Positions 45,440-58,700 of a DNA stretch of 64,000 bases are shown piece after piece. Position 1 is the first letter of the stretch. Every line of letters begins with the position of its first letter. The translations under genes were made by a program, and so were the position numbers. Origin of the DNA: Ovis canadensis (Eukaryota; Chordata; Mammalia; Artiodactyla; Bovidae); contig NC_091262.1 in the NCBI RefSeq assembly GCF_042477335.2, positions 71,410,001-71,474,000 of the forward strand, in the 5' to 3' direction. Below the pieces are notes generated by a model. The model did not search any database, was not told the DNA's origin, and was given only the letters and a program-made list of their open reading frames with translations.

Positions 45440-45905
45440 TCAAAAATCCTTCTATAGTTTCCCTTCTCAGAATAAAAGTCAAAGTCCTTAACATGGCACA
45501 CAAAGTTCTAAGTAGCCCCCGACTTCATCTCCTACTACCCCTCCATCCCTTGCTCCACGCCACCCATACTGGTCTTCTTGATTCTAGAACAAGCCAGAAA
45601 TACATGTTTCAGGGCCTCTGGGCTCAGTGTACTTTCTGCTTGAATGCTCAGCTCTGACCAGCTCCAGCATGTTCTTTAGACCTCTGTTCAACTGTCAGCT
45701 TAGTGAGGCTGCCTCTGACCACTCTGTTTAAAATCAACCATCCGCCTCCCCCGCTTTTCTCCAGAGCACTTCCCATCATATGACATGTTACACATTTTGT
45801 CAGAATCTAAATTCCATAAGGGCAGGCACTTGTCTGTTCATGTCATGTAGCCTATGCCCAGAACAGTGCCCGGCACATAGTAGGTGCTTAGTAATTACTA
45901 CATGG
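45440..45905 (+). mobile_element. L2 LINE 3' end
   Basis: AACATGGCACACAAAGTTCT, CTCTGTTCAACTGTCAGCTT, AAGGGCAGGCACTTGTCTGT and GGCACATAGTAGGTGCTTAG are in L2 order. Confidence 0.85.
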
Positions 45906-46003
45906 ATGATTTTTACTGCCACTCGACAACTCTCTCACTAGGCTACAAAACAATCTACTTCACTCTCCGGAGAGAAAAAAGATTAAGGTTATTGAGTGCA
46001 TGG

Positions 46004-46206
46004 GTTTCCCTGGTGGCTCAGATGGTAAAGAACCTGCCTGCAATGCAGGAGACCGGGGTTCGATCCCTGGCTCGGGAAGATCCCCTGGAGAAAGGAATGG
46101 CTTCCCATGCCAGTATTCTTGCTTGGAGAATTCCATGGACAGAGGAGCCTGGCAGGCTACAGTCTACGGTGTCGCAAAGAGTTGGACACTACTGAGGGAC
46201 TACCAC
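46004..46206 (+). mobile_element. Bov-tA SINE
   Basis: Complete, little-diverged forward copy. Confidence 0.92.
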
Positions 46207-46704
46207 TTTCCAAACCAAAACAAAGTGCAGAGCATAATGTGTCACATGTTCTAGGTAAGTGTGGTTATTAAGCTCTTTCAGGTTTCAGCACATGGGGATA
46301 ATTTCTTTTCAAGGCCAAAATTTAAACTCTGGTATCAGGGGGCAATATCTTGGCCCTAAATTAAAGCACTCACTTAAACTAGTAATGGTGCCTCGAGAAG
46401 TTACTTCTATTCCCAGCAGAATTTTGGCATGAAAGTAAATTTCTATTTAAAACTGTACCTAATAGCCTTGTGCTGCTCCAATGTGAGCTGCTACTTTTTA
46501 AAAGATATAAATAGAGGCTTACTGTCTAGCATTCACTGTTTCCTGGGCCATGTCTTTAAATAGAGCAATTCTGATCCCAAAGGTCACCTGAGAACTGGAA
46601 TAGTTACAGTAACGCTGGGAAATTCTTTTTATACTTTGAGAATAATGCACTCGCTAGAGGGTTACAGCTTTTTATATAGTTGTAATGGACTGTATAAATG
46701 CACC
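46207..46704. other. Unique AT-rich sequence
   Basis: Nothing recognised. Confidence 0.3.
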
Positions 46705-46813
46705 AATGCAATGGACATGAACTCTGGCAAACTCCAGGAGATGGTGAGGGACAGGGAGGCCTGGAGTGCTACAGTCCATGGGGTTGCAAAGAGTCAGACA
46801 TGACTGAACAATA
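46705..46813 (+). mobile_element. BovB 3' tail fragment
   Basis: CAATGGACATGAACTCTGGC through GGTTGCAAAGAGTCAGACAT. Confidence 0.85.
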
Positions 46814-47056
46814 GAGGGTTACAGCTAGGCCCATCAGTTTTAGAAATACTTCCTCTTTTATTAAAGTTACCCTATCTCATATTTAGCCCAGCTCTGCTAA
46901 CCTCTTTAGAAACTGCATTCTACTCCCCTTCTGACATAACAGTAGTCAGATGGGAAATGTGGACATTCTTAAGCTTGGATTGCTTAATTTCTGGCCTGAA
47001 TTATTTACACGACAATGTTTTAACTGTTAACATGGCTGAACTGCCCTTATTTTAAA

Positions 47057-47706
47057 AGCACGGGGTCATACGACCCAGCAATCCCACTGTCTGGCATACA
47101 CACCAAGGAAACCAGAATTGAAAGAGACACATGTACCCCAATGTTCATCACAGCACTGTTTACATGGAAGCAACCTAGATGTCCATCGGCAGATGAAATG
47201 AATAAGTAAGCTGTGATACATAAACACAATGGAATATTACTCAGCTATTAAAAAGAATGCATTCGAATCAGTTCTAATGAAACTGGAGTTTATTATACAG
47301 AGTGAAGTCAGAAAGAAAAATACCAATACAGTATATTAACACATATATATGGATTTTAGGAAGATGGTAACAATGACCCTATATTCGAGACAGCAAGAGA
47401 CACAGATGTAAAGAACAGACTTTTGGACTCTGTGGGAGAAGGTGAGGGTGGGATGATTTGAGAGAATAGCGTTGAAACATGTATATTACCATACGTGAAA
47501 CAGATCTCCAGTCTAGGTTCGATGCCTGAGACAGGGCACTCAGGGCTGGTGTATTGGGATGACCCTGAGGGATGGAATGGGAAGGGAAGTGGGAGGGGGG
47601 TTCAGGATGGGGGACATATGTACACCCATGGCTGATTCATGTCAATGTATGGCAAAAATCATTACACTGTTGTAAAGTAATTAGCCTCCAATTAAAGAAA
47701 AAAACA
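47057..47706 (+). mobile_element. L1_BT LINE 3' end
   Basis: End of ORF2 (GACCCAGCAATCCCACTGTC, TGGAATATTACTCAGCTATT) and the ruminant-type 3' UTR (GGTTCAGGATGGGGGACATA, GTAATTAGCCTCCAATTAAA). It is fairly well preserved but strongly 5'-truncated. Confidence 0.9.
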
Positions 47707-47712
47707 CGGAGG

Positions 47713-48005
47713 GCTTCGCTGGTGGCTCAGTGGTAAAGAATCTGTCTGCCGATGCAGGAGACACAGGTTTGATTCCTGATCTGGGAAGAGCCCACATGCT
47801 GTGAAGCAACAAAGACTGGGAGCCACAACTGCTGAACCCCGCCTAGCCTAGAGCCCACGCTCTGCAACGAGAGAAACCACCACAATGAGAAGCCTGTGTG
47901 CCACCACTAGACAGTACTCCCTCCCCCATCACTGCAACTACAGAAACCCCACGCGGCAGTGAAGATCCAGCACAGCCAAAAAAATTATAATAAAAAAACT
48001 GGATT
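47713..48005 (+). mobile_element. CHR-2-type tRNA SINE
   Basis: Inserted directly behind the L1 tail, with TCGCTGGTGGCTCAGTGGTA as head. Confidence 0.87.
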
Positions 48006-48059
48006 TTTTTAAAAGCGTGATTTTTCCCCTGCTTTTGTAGAAAAATATGTAGCACATGC

Positions 48060-48385
48060 TTTCTTTCTGTAAAATATCTGGCTGCACTGGGTCTTCACTG
48101 CTGCACAGGCTTTTCTCTGGTTGCCGCAAGCAGGGGCTCCTCTTTGGTTTCGGTGCTCAGGCTTCTTACTGCAGTGGCTTCTCTTTTGCAAAGCAGGGGC
48201 TCTAGGGTGCATGGGCGTCAGTAGTTGCGGTTCTCGGGCTCTAGAGCACAGGTTCGATACTTGTGGCACATGGGATTAATTGCTCCGAGGTATGGGGGAT
48301 CCTCCCGGACCAGGGATCGAACTCATGTCTCCTGCACTGGCAGGCACATTCTTTAGCACTGAGCCATCCAGGAAGCCCAGCACAT
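48060..48385 (-). mobile_element. CHR-2-type tRNA SINE
   Basis: Reverse copy that pairs with the preceding forward copy as an inverted repeat about 55 bp apart. Confidence 0.87.
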
Positions 48386-49230
48386 GCTTTTAAAAAAATG
48401 CAAAGAGAACAAGAGGATACAATGAAAAATCTCCCTCTCACTCACAACCCCAACTCTCTCTTCCCAGATGCAGTCTGACTCTCCTTTCAGAGATACTGTA
48501 TGTATATCTAGCCAGAAGCATTCTACACACTGTCTGTTATCTTGCTAGTTTTCATTTAGCATCATATTCTGGAGATGGATCCTTAACACCACATGGTCTT
48601 TTTTTAATGGCTGCACAGAATTATTGTACTGAAATGCTTCTAGTTTAACTAGGGTCTTCTGCTGATAAACATTTAGATTGTTTATAATCTGCTGTTCTGG
48701 AGAAGAAAATGGCAACCCACTCCAGTATTCTTGTCTGGGAAAATCCCATGGACAGAGGAGCCTGGCGGGTTACAGTCCATGACATTGCGAGAGATGGACA
48801 TGACTTACTGACTAAACCACCACCACCAATCCTGTTACCAAGAATAATGCTGCAATCAATAATCTTGTAAATATACCTGTGTATATGTATGCTACTACCC
48901 ACAGGATAAATTCTATCAGTGAAATTGCTGATAGGGCCCAAGAGCATGCATCTTTACATTCTGACAGAGTCAACTTGACTTATAAGGAGCTTATACCAAT
49001 TAACACTCTCACCACCAGCATCTTATAGATTTCACACCATTTTCAGCTCAATATTGCATCAAAACTTTTGACCTTTCGGTCTGAAAAGCAAAAAAATGAT
49101 ACTGCGTTGTGGTTTTAATTTTCATTTATTTGAAGTGAAATTTCTATGTCTTTCTGACTGGTACATGTGAGAGCTATAAAAGGCATATTAGTTCTTGGTC
49201 ATTTCTGTTGAAAACACTAAATACTTTACC
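48386..49230 (-). mobile_element. Old L1 relic (reverse) with Bov-A inside
   Basis: TGGCTGCACAGAATTATTGT and ATAATGCTGCAATCAATAAT are old L1 3' sequence in reverse. A Bov-A body lies at 48698-48820. Confidence 0.65.
48698..48820 (+). mobile_element. Bov-A SINE fragment
   Basis: AATGGCAACCCACTCCAGTA to ATTGCGAGAGATGGACATGA. Confidence 0.85.
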
Positions 49231-50889
49231 CTACCTTTGTCTTTTAACCTCATTTACAGACTGTTCAGAAATGTTTATTACCATATAAATATATTTATTA
49301 ATCTTTTCTATCACAGTGTTTGGATTTCTTAAAGTCTTGCTTAGGTATCCTTACTCATTCTGATACTATTAAAAAAAAACTCAGTCCATTTTCTTTTAGT
49401 ACTTTTGTGAGTTTGTTTTTTTTTAAATATTATTTTATACACTAAAAATCTTGAATCTACTTGAAATTATGTTCAAAGTAGTGAGAAAATAACCCAACTC
49501 TATCACAAAAACTAACCAACTTGTTTCTCATTTGTTATTTTACAAATATCCTCCAATTTCTATAATAATTTTACATGCTTATCTTACTATATACTTAAGT
49601 ATGTAAGATGAAATCACAAAATGATCATAATTTCCCCAAACATGTTAATTTATTTGTAACTACCATAGTTACATAATTGCAAACTCTAGTACAGTTTTAA
49701 CTTGGTGGTGCTCCATTGCCCACCAGGGTAAGTTCAAACTGGAATTTCTTGTAATCATTTTATCATAACATAGTGGTTGAAAGTGAGTTAAAAAGCCTAT
49801 GTTTTCAGGATGTTTTGTGTATGTGCCTTACTGCAGTATGTTATCATATCTTATACATTATTATATCACTTACTGCAGTATGTTAGTGCATCATAAAAAA
49901 TGATACACTATGTTTGTAAAATGAATTAATTATATTGAGGAATAGGTGTAACTTTAATAGGCTAAATAGGATCTAGATAAAAGTACTACAAAATAAACTG
50001 AGAGCTGCAGATGTCTCCAACCGATTGTCCCATTTGGAAGAAAACATAAATTCTATTTTCTTAAAAATACAAGTCTTCTCAATAAAAGTTTTTAAAAAAT
50101 TGAGCAGCTTGAAGAAATAATTCTAATAAAGTACACTTCATGACATGAGGGAGTCAATACAGGGGGCTAGGCTCCACAGAAACACATAGTATGAGGCCTA
50201 ACATCCCAGAAGCCAAGAAAGTTCTGCTGGAGGAAATGTTTGTTCAAACTTCCTAACTAATATTGTAGCCAAGCAACAGCAACCTATTATAAAAGAGTAA
50301 AAGTTCTTGTCCTTGGTCACAGAACTTTATTGAAGTATTTCTTAATGTGACACAAAAGCACTGACTTTTAGAACACACATCTATTTGTATATGCCCATGT
50401 ATTTCACATTTAGAACCCCATGTTTCATATTTTAAAAGATTATCTCAGCCTAGCATCAAGCTTATTTTTAGGTAGGATTGTGGGGTTGACTTTCTTTTAT
50501 GAAAATAAAGTTGTTTACTTTTACTAAAGCTGTTTCAGACATTAACTGTGTCCTGTATGTCTGTGGCTATTGTTATTACCTTTTAAAGGCAGCAGATTAG
50601 AAAATCAGCAAGGCATTTCTCTTATACTGGTTCTTCAAACTAGTCCCTCACACCTTCAAAACCTTTTTTGTCATACATGTGGCTCATTTATGAAGACAGT
50701 ATTAGAATCAGAAAAAGATCCATCAGACTTATAACCCAGACCTCCAAACGACAGACCACAAGCATGAATATCTTGGTTATTTCTTCTTTATAAACATATT
50801 TACTAAACAAAGGAGATAAAATGTTCAGAAGCAAAGTTCAGGTATTACTTTAAAACTATGAACTATTGTAATTTCACAGGTTAAGGTTT
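49231..50889. other. AT-rich unique sequence, possible distal GON7 3' flank
   Basis: The longest repeat-poor stretch between genes. On the minus strand AATAAA lies at 50341-50336. No open frame or RNA gene is recognised. Confidence 0.3.
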
Positions 50890-51046
50890 TTTTTCTTTTT
50901 TAGTTTGGCTGCGCCGGGTCTTAGTTGCAGCACTCGGGATATTTAGTTGCAGCGTGTGCGATCTAGTTCCCTGACCAGGGATTGAAACCAGGCCCCATGC
51001 ATTGGGAGCTTGGAGTCTTAACCACTGGATCACCAGGGAAGTCCCA
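50890..51046 (-). mobile_element. CHR-type SINE
   Basis: TTTGGCTGCGCCGGGTCTTA to CTGGATCACCAGGGAAGTCC. Confidence 0.88.
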
Positions 51047-52003
51047 AGTTTTTCTAAGGAATGTATAAAGATAAAAGATTATTGTAAATCAGTAACTGAC
51101 CTGAAGTTCCAATAGCAGAGACATATCACAAACTAAACAAACAAGGTAATTTCTGACCATTTATAACTTCTTCTAGTTGGTATTGTTTTAATTACATAAG
51201 AGTACTTGGTAGAAGCCTGATATTTCAACTAAAACAATACTATAAACATATAAAAAGGTGTGTAAATTCAATTTCCTTAATACCATGTACTTTGTAAGCT
51301 ACAGATTTCAGAATGTGTAGTTGTGAAAGTACTATGGTAATCTTTTAAAGGCTGTGTGTATAACCCAGCTCTGCCAGTAAGTTGTTAACTCAAGGAAAAT
51401 ATCTAAGATTCAATTCATCTCTGAGTAAATCATATAATCTATAAGATTACTTCCAACTCTAAAATTCTGTGACTGTTTGTGTTTCAATAGCTACCTGTTA
51501 CTTGATTTGATTCCCTGTAGTTTAGCCATCAAAATGAATCAGGAAACATTTATATGTATAGTAAATGAAAAATATCTTAGTGCCTCTGACAAGCAGAAAA
51601 GGAATACATACACATACACATTTTAGGAATATATACATATATGTATTTAAAGGATCTGATAGTTCCTTGTTAAGCAAAATCAAAGTCTGACTACAGAATG
51701 ACATGAAATATCTTAAGTTACAGTCAACACAGGTTGCTTACCTAAAGACTTATACCTGTGTTAACATAAACAGCGTATCACCAGCATAAAAGCACACCCC
51801 AATTTGACTCTCTTAAGGTACAAGTTAAACATCTATCTGTTGAGTGGTATCATCTCCAGAAGTCTGTATATTGAGTTCAGGTGTGGATTCAAGATTTTCT
51901 TGGGTCTCTCTCAAGGGCTCTCCTTCCCTTCAATATTTCTCACTATTCCCATTTTCCTTCTACGTACATGGAATTGCCGTTCTTAAATTTAAATTAACTA
52001 ATA
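51047..52003. other. AT-rich sequence downstream of GON7
   Basis: Nothing recognised. It may be 3' UTR on the minus strand. Confidence 0.3.
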
Positions 52004-52202
52004 AATTTATTTGGCCGCACCAGGTCTTAGTTGTGGCATGTGCAGAATCTTCAGTCTTCATTTCGTCATGCTGGGTCTTTAGTTGTGGCATGCAAACTCT
52101 AGCTGCAGCGTGCAGGATCTAGTTCCCCGACCAGGGAAGGAACCTAGGCCCCCTGCTTTGGGAATGCAGAGTCTTAGCCACTTGACTACCAAGGAAGCAC
52201 CT
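52004..52202 (-). mobile_element. CHR-type SINE
   Basis: TTTATTTGGCCGCACCAGGT to TTGACTACCAAGGAAGCAC. It carries an AATAAA on the GON7 strand. Confidence 0.87.
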
Positions 52203-52628
52203 GCCATTTTTAAATTTAACACCTCATTTTCATCACTTGCTCATGTCAGTTCCTTGAAATGTTATTGTCCATAAACCTTGACATGTATTTTCATAACAGA
52301 AGCAGAAGCTAAAACATGTGGACACCACACAATTTAACCCAATGGGTATTTAAAAAGTATAAAGTAAGAATTCAGTTGCCAACTTACTGGATATCACATT
52401 ATTAAATGTCTAATTTCCATGATCTGAAACTGACTTCTCACCCAAGAAAAGGGATTCATTTCTATGCATTTATGTCTTTCTTTGATGAACACAGAAAAGC
52501 TTCCTCTTTGACAAAACTGTCCCAGGGCAAAAAACAAACGCTTTCCAAATTAGAGCACAAGTTCCTTAAATGTCAGTGTGTGGTACAATAAAATATAGTA
52601 GCAGTCTTTTAAATTTCATAAAAGCTAG
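52203..52628 (-). other. Proximal GON7 3' UTR
   Basis: Unique AT-rich sequence directly after the GON7 stop. The forward frame at 52406-52591 is not convincing. Confidence 0.45.
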
Positions 52629-52720
52629 TTAAGATGGTTTTTGCCGTTTTGCAGATGGTCCATCTGAATTAGTTCTGTTATCAGTGTTATTTTCATCTTC
52701 TGAATCATCTTCATCATCAC
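52629..52720 (-). CDS. GON7: GON7 exon 2 (acidic C-terminus and stop)
   Basis: A 92-nt exon too short to stand out as an ORF. It completes codon 70 (Gly) and encodes the Asp/Glu-rich tail, [11 protein letters not shown] and SAKRQKPS before TAA at 52631-52629. It was recognised from the human GON7 C-terminus. Confidence 0.93.
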
Positions 52721-55700
52721 CTTTTAAAACAAATATTTGTTGTATGACAATATGTTCAGTCGTTGAAAGAAATATAGATAGCTAAAATGGTTGATAATTA
52801 GACCATTTCACTTCAGGGATTAATAAAACAATGCACATATCAAATCAGCAATATGTACAGTTAAAAAGACTGCAGGAATTATGATGCTTAAAACCTTTCC
52901 CATCTATCATTTTTCTTGGGAGATATAATTCATACACCATAAAATTCATTTTCAAAGTGTACAGATTATTGATTTAGATAGTCACTAGGTTATAAAACCA
53001 TCACCACTAACTCTAAAATACATTTTATCTTCCAAGAAAGAAATCTCATACCAATTAGCAGTCACTTCCCCTTCCTGGGTCGGGAAGATCTGCTGAAGAA
53101 GGGTTAGGCTACCCACTCCAGTATTCCTGGGATTTCCTTGTGGCTCTGTTGGTAAAGAATCCACGTGCATTGCGGGAGACCTGGGTTCGATCCCTGGGTT
53201 GGGAAGATCCCCTGGAGAAGGGAAAGGGTACCCACTCCAGTATTCTGGCTTGGAGAATCCCATGGACTGTATAGTCCATGTGGTCCCAAAGAGTCAGACA
53301 CAACTGAGTGACTTTCACTTTCACTTCCCATTCCCCTTAGCCCGTGGCGACCACTAATCTACTTTCCTCATTTAACTTATATGCAGAGTGTATCATGGGA
53401 AATGCTGGGCTGGATGAAGCATAAACTGGAATCAAGACTGCCGGGAGAAATATCAATGACCTCAGATATGCAGATGACACCACCCTTATAGCAGAAAGAG
53501 AAGAGGAACTAAAGAGCCTCTTGATGAAAGTGAAATAAGAGAGTGAAAAAGCTGGCTTAAAACTCAACATTCAAAAAATGAAGATCATGGCATCCAGTCC
53601 CATCACTCCATGACAAATAGATGAGGAAACAATGGAAAGTGAGACTTTAATTTCTTGGGCTCCAAAATCACTGCAGATGGTGACTTCAGCCATGAAATTA
53701 AAAGATGCTTGTTCCTTGGAAGGAAAGCTATGACAAACCTAGACAGCATATTAAAAAGCAGAGACATCACTTTGACAACAAAAGTCTATATAGTCAAAGC
53801 GATGGTTTTTTCAGTAGTCATGTATGGATATAAGAGTTATAAAGAAGCCTGAGTGTCAAAGAATTGATGCTTTTCAACTGTGGTGTTGGAGAAGACTCTT
53901 GAGAGTCCCTTGGCTTGCAAGGATATGAAACCAGTCAATCCTAAAGGAAATCAACCCTGAATATTCACTGGAAGGACTGATGCTAGGCTCCAATACTCTG
54001 GCCACCTGATGTGAAGAGCTGACTCACTGGAAAAGACCCTGATGCTGGGAAAGATTGAGTGGAGGAGGAGAAGGGGACAACAGAGGATGAGATGGTTGGA
54101 TGGCATCATTGACTCAATGGACATGAATTTGACAAAACTCCAGGAGTTGGTGATGGACAGGGAGGCCTGGTGTGCTTTGGTCCAAGGAGTCGCAAAGAGT
54201 TGGACATGACTGAGCAACTGAACAACAACAAAAGTCTATTTTCTTACCCCTCAGTTTTGTCTGTTCTGGACATCTCATATAAATGAATCAAAATATATGG
54301 CCTTTTGTGTCTGCCTTCCTTCACTTATGCTTTCAAAGTTCATTTACATTGTATAGCATTTATCAGTACTTCATTCCCTTTTGTTGCTGAGGAATATTCT
54401 ACCATATGGATACACATTTTGCATATCCACTCATAAGATGATGGATATTTGTGTTATTTCTACTTTTTAGCTATTATCAATAATGTGGCTATGAACACAT
54501 GTGCATTTGTTTTTATGGAAACATGTTTCCAGCTGTCTTGGGAGAACTTGGAGTAGAACTTTAGGACTAGAACTGTTGGGTCGAATGATAATTTTACATT
54601 TAACTTTTCTGAGAACTACTGAAGTGTTTTCCAAAGAAGGCACCCCATTTTACGTTTCCAGCAGCAACGTATAAGGGCTCCAATTTCTTCACATCCTAGT
54701 CAAAACACATGTTACTGTTCTTTACAATTATAGCCTTCTTGGTGGGTATGACACGCTATGTCATTGTGGCTTTGATTTGCCTTTCTCTAAAAGCCAGTGA
54801 TGTTCAGCATCTTTTCATGTGCTTACTGGCCATTTGTGTATCTTATTTGGTCAAGTTTTCCACACGCCTGGCAATTGGATTGTCTTTTTTGGTCATTATG
54901 ATGATTTTTTTTTCAACTGAAGTATAACAGACCAACAACACTGTTAGTACCAGGTTTATAACACCATGACTCAGTATTCCTATACAGAAAAAATGATCAC
55001 CATTTGTCATTTTAGTATTGCATTCTATCACTTTTGTAATATTTACATTTAAAAATTTTTTTACTTGTTAATTGAGATATGATTCATATAAGATGAAATT
55101 CATCATTTTAATTGCTATCATTTTTTTTTTCTGGGCTGCACCACAGGGCACGAGGGATCTTAGTTCCCCAATCAGGGATCAAACCCGTGCTTCCCGCAGT
55201 GGAAGCATATAGTCTTATCAGTGGAGCGCCAGGTAAGTCCCTCTACCATTTTCAACAAAGGAAATTCAAACTGAAACTCCTTGGGGACTTGATTAAACAT
55301 ACAAAAGCATGTCCTTATATATGAAGCTATTAATGACCCATTATTAGCAGAAAAAGTAGAAGTTATTTTTCCAGCAAGCCATTTTTTAAATGGCTCCATC
55401 TGTACCTGTCCTTATTCCAATGACAGTATTTTCAACGGTTTAGAGAGGATCTTTTGTAGCCAAGAACCAGGACTTCATGCTGATGGAAAACAATCTACTG
55501 TCTGAAATTCACATAATATTCTGAGTTGGTTCTATCATATTATCTGGCACTATCAAGATGTAAACAAGATGGAAAGAAAAGGAAAGTACAGTACAGTTTA
55601 AGCTCCTCTACAGAGGAGTTACACCTTCATGATCACAGCCTTGTCATGGTGAAGGGGCTTGTGTTATTCAATGAAGCTGCAAGCCATGCTGCGCAGTGCC

Positions 55701-58700
55701 ACCCAAGATGGATGCGTCATAGTGAAGAATTCTGATAAAACATGGTCCACTGGAGAAGGAAATGCCAATCCACTCCAGTATTCCTGCCTAGAGAACCCCA
55801 TGGACAATATGAAAAGGCAAAAAGATGACGCTAGAAGATGAGCCCCCAGGTTGGAAGGTGTCCAATATGCTACTGGGGAAGAGCAGAGGGCAATTACTAA
55901 TAACCCCAGAAAAATTAAGCAGCTGGGGTAAAGCGGGAATGATGCTCAGTCATGGATGTGTCTGGTGGTGAAAGTAAAGTCTGATGTTGTAAAGAACAAT
56001 ATTGCATAGAAACCAAGAATGTTTGGAAGGTAAACTGGACACAGTCAAGAAGGAAATGATAGGAGTGAACATCAACATCTTAGGAATCGGTGAACTAAGA
56101 TGGACAGGAATGGGCGAATTTAATTCAGATAACCATTTTATCTACTACAGTGGTCAAGAATCCTTTGGAAAGAAATGAAGTAGCCCTCATGGTCAACAAA
56201 AGAGTCTGAAATACAGTACTTGGGTGCAATCTCAAAAACGAAAGAATGATCTCGGTTCGTTTCCAAGGCAAACCAGTCAACATCACAGTAATCCAAGTCG
56301 ATGTCTCAACCACTGATGCTGAAGAAACTAAAGTTAACTGGTTGTATGAAGACCTACAACTTCTAGAACTAATACCAAAAATGATGTCCTTTTCATCATA
56401 GGGGACTGGAATGCAAAAGCAGGAAGTCAAGAGATACCTGGAGAAACAGGTAAGTTTGGCCTTGGAGTACAAAATGAAGCAGGGCAAAGGTTAAGAGTAT
56501 TGTCAAGAGAACACGCTGGTCGTAGCAAACACCTTTTTCCAATGACCCAAGAGACGCCTCTACACATGGACATCACTATCTGGTCAATACTGAAATCAGA
56601 CTGATTATGTTCTTTGCAACTTAAGATGGAGAAGTTCCACATAGTCATGATCTGGAGCTGACTGTGGCTCATATCATGAACTCCTTATTATAAAATTCAT
56701 GTTTAAATGGAAGAAAGTAGGGGAAAATCACTAGGCCATTCAAGTATGACCTAAATAAAATCCCTTATGATTATACAGTGGAGGTGACAAATAGATTCAG
56801 GGAATTAGATTTGCAGACAGAGTGCCTGAAGAACTATGGATGGAGGTTTGTAACACTGTGCAGTAGGCAGTGACCAAAACCAATCCAAAGTAAAAGAAAT
56901 GCAAGAAGGTAAATTGGTTGTCCAAGGAGGCTTTACAAAGAGCTGAGGAAAGAAGAGAGGTGAAAAGCAAGGGAAAAAGAGAAAGATATACCCTTCTGAA
57001 TGCAGAGTTCCAAAGAATATTAAGGAGAGATAAGAAGGCCTTCTTAATGAACAATGCAAAGAAACAGAAAATAATAGAATGGGAAAGACAGATCTCTTCA
57101 AGAAAATTGGAGACACCAAGGGAACATTTCATGCAAAGACAGGCATGATAAAAGGACAGAAATGGTAAGGACCTAACAGAAGCAGAAGAAATTAAGAGGT
57201 GGCAAGACTACACAGAAGAACTATACAAGAAGTCTTAATGACACGGATAACCACAATGGTGTGGTCACTCACCCAGAGCTGGATATCCTGGAGTCTGAAG
57301 TCAAGTGGACCTTAGGACTATGAACAAACCTAATGGAGGTGATAGAACTCCAGCTGAGCTATTTAGAATCTTAAAAGATGATGCTGTTTGATATGTCAGC
57401 AAATTTGGAAAACTCAGCAGCGGCCAGAGGACTGGAAAAGGTCAGTTTTTATTCCAATCCCCAAACCGTATGCAGGTCAAGAAACAACAGTTAGAACTAG
57501 GCAGGAAACAACAAACTTGTTCAAAATTGGGAAAGGAGTACATCAAAGCTGTATATTGTCACTCTGCTTATTCCAAGCTGGATGAAGCACAAGCTGAAAT
57601 CAAGAGTGCCAGGAGAAGTATCAATAACATCAGATACACAGATAATACCACCTTAATGGCAGAAAGTGAAGAGCAACTAAAGAACCTCTTGATGAAGCGG
57701 AAAGAGGAGAGTGAAGAAGCTGGCTTAAAACTCAACATTCAAAGACAAAGAAGATGGCACCCGGTCCCATCACTTCATGACAAATAGAAGGGGAAAAAGT
57801 GGAAGCAGTGACAGATTTTATTTTCTTGGGCTCCAAAATCACTGCAGACAGTGACTGTAGCCACGAAATTAAAAGACACTTGATCCTTGGAAGGAAAGCT
57901 ATGACAAACCTAGACAGTGTATTAAAAGCAGAGACATCACTCTGACGACAAAGGTCTGTATAGTCAAAGCTATGGTTTTTTCAGTAGTCATGTACAGATG
58001 TGAGAGTTGGTCCATAAAGAAGGCTGAGTGCTGAAGAATTGATGCTTTTGGACTGTGGTACTGGAGAAGACTCTTGAGGGTCCCTTGGAAGGCAAGGAGA
58101 TGAAATGTTAATCCTAAAGGAAATCAACCCTGAATATTCATTGGATGGACTGATGCTGAAGCTGAAGCTCCAATAATTTGGCCACCTGAGGCAAAGAGCT
58201 GACTCACTGAAAAAGACTGATGCTAGGAAAGATTGAGGGCAGATGGAGAAAGGGGAGACAAAGGATGAGATGGCTGAATGGCACTGCAGTTTAAATGTAC
58301 CTGAATTTGAGCAAGCTCTGGGAGACAGAGAAGGACAGAGGAGCCTGGTATGCTACAGTCCATGGAGTTGCAGAGTTGGACACAACTGAGCGACTGAACC
58401 TCAACAACAACAATAGGGGAAGTAAGCCCTGATTCCAATATTTAGTTCTTAGGTTCTTCAGCTCAGGGTATTCAAGACAAGACTTAAGAATACAGTTAAA
58501 ATTTCCATTTCTGCTTTCAAACTGCACCTACCACACTGGGAAATGAAAGGAGTCCCTGACAGTGAAGCCTCGTTCATCTGAAATCTATTCCAATCTTCAG
58601 AACCTGTTCCTATTCTTTAATAGATGGCGGTCTTCCAAACATATTTGTAAGTTCACGCCTGGGAAAATTCCTTGCCATCCTTCTAAGCCCAGCTTAGAAG

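Larger units (their letters stand above)
52910..55110 (-). mobile_element. Old L1 relic (reverse) split by Bov-tA and BovB, in the GON7 intron
   Basis: Blocks such as CACTAGGTTATAAAACCATC, GAGGAATATTCTACCATATG, ATTATCAATAATGTGGCTAT and GTGATGTTCAGCATCTTTTC are reversed L1 3' sequence. A Bov-tA (53083-53330) and a BovB (53361-54232) lie inside. Confidence 0.7.

Noticed and set aside
46004-46080. tRNA-like A and B box sequences (here and in many other places)
   Set aside because: These are the tRNA-derived heads of Bov-tA and CHR SINEs. None folds into a plausible intact tRNA followed by a Pol III terminator.
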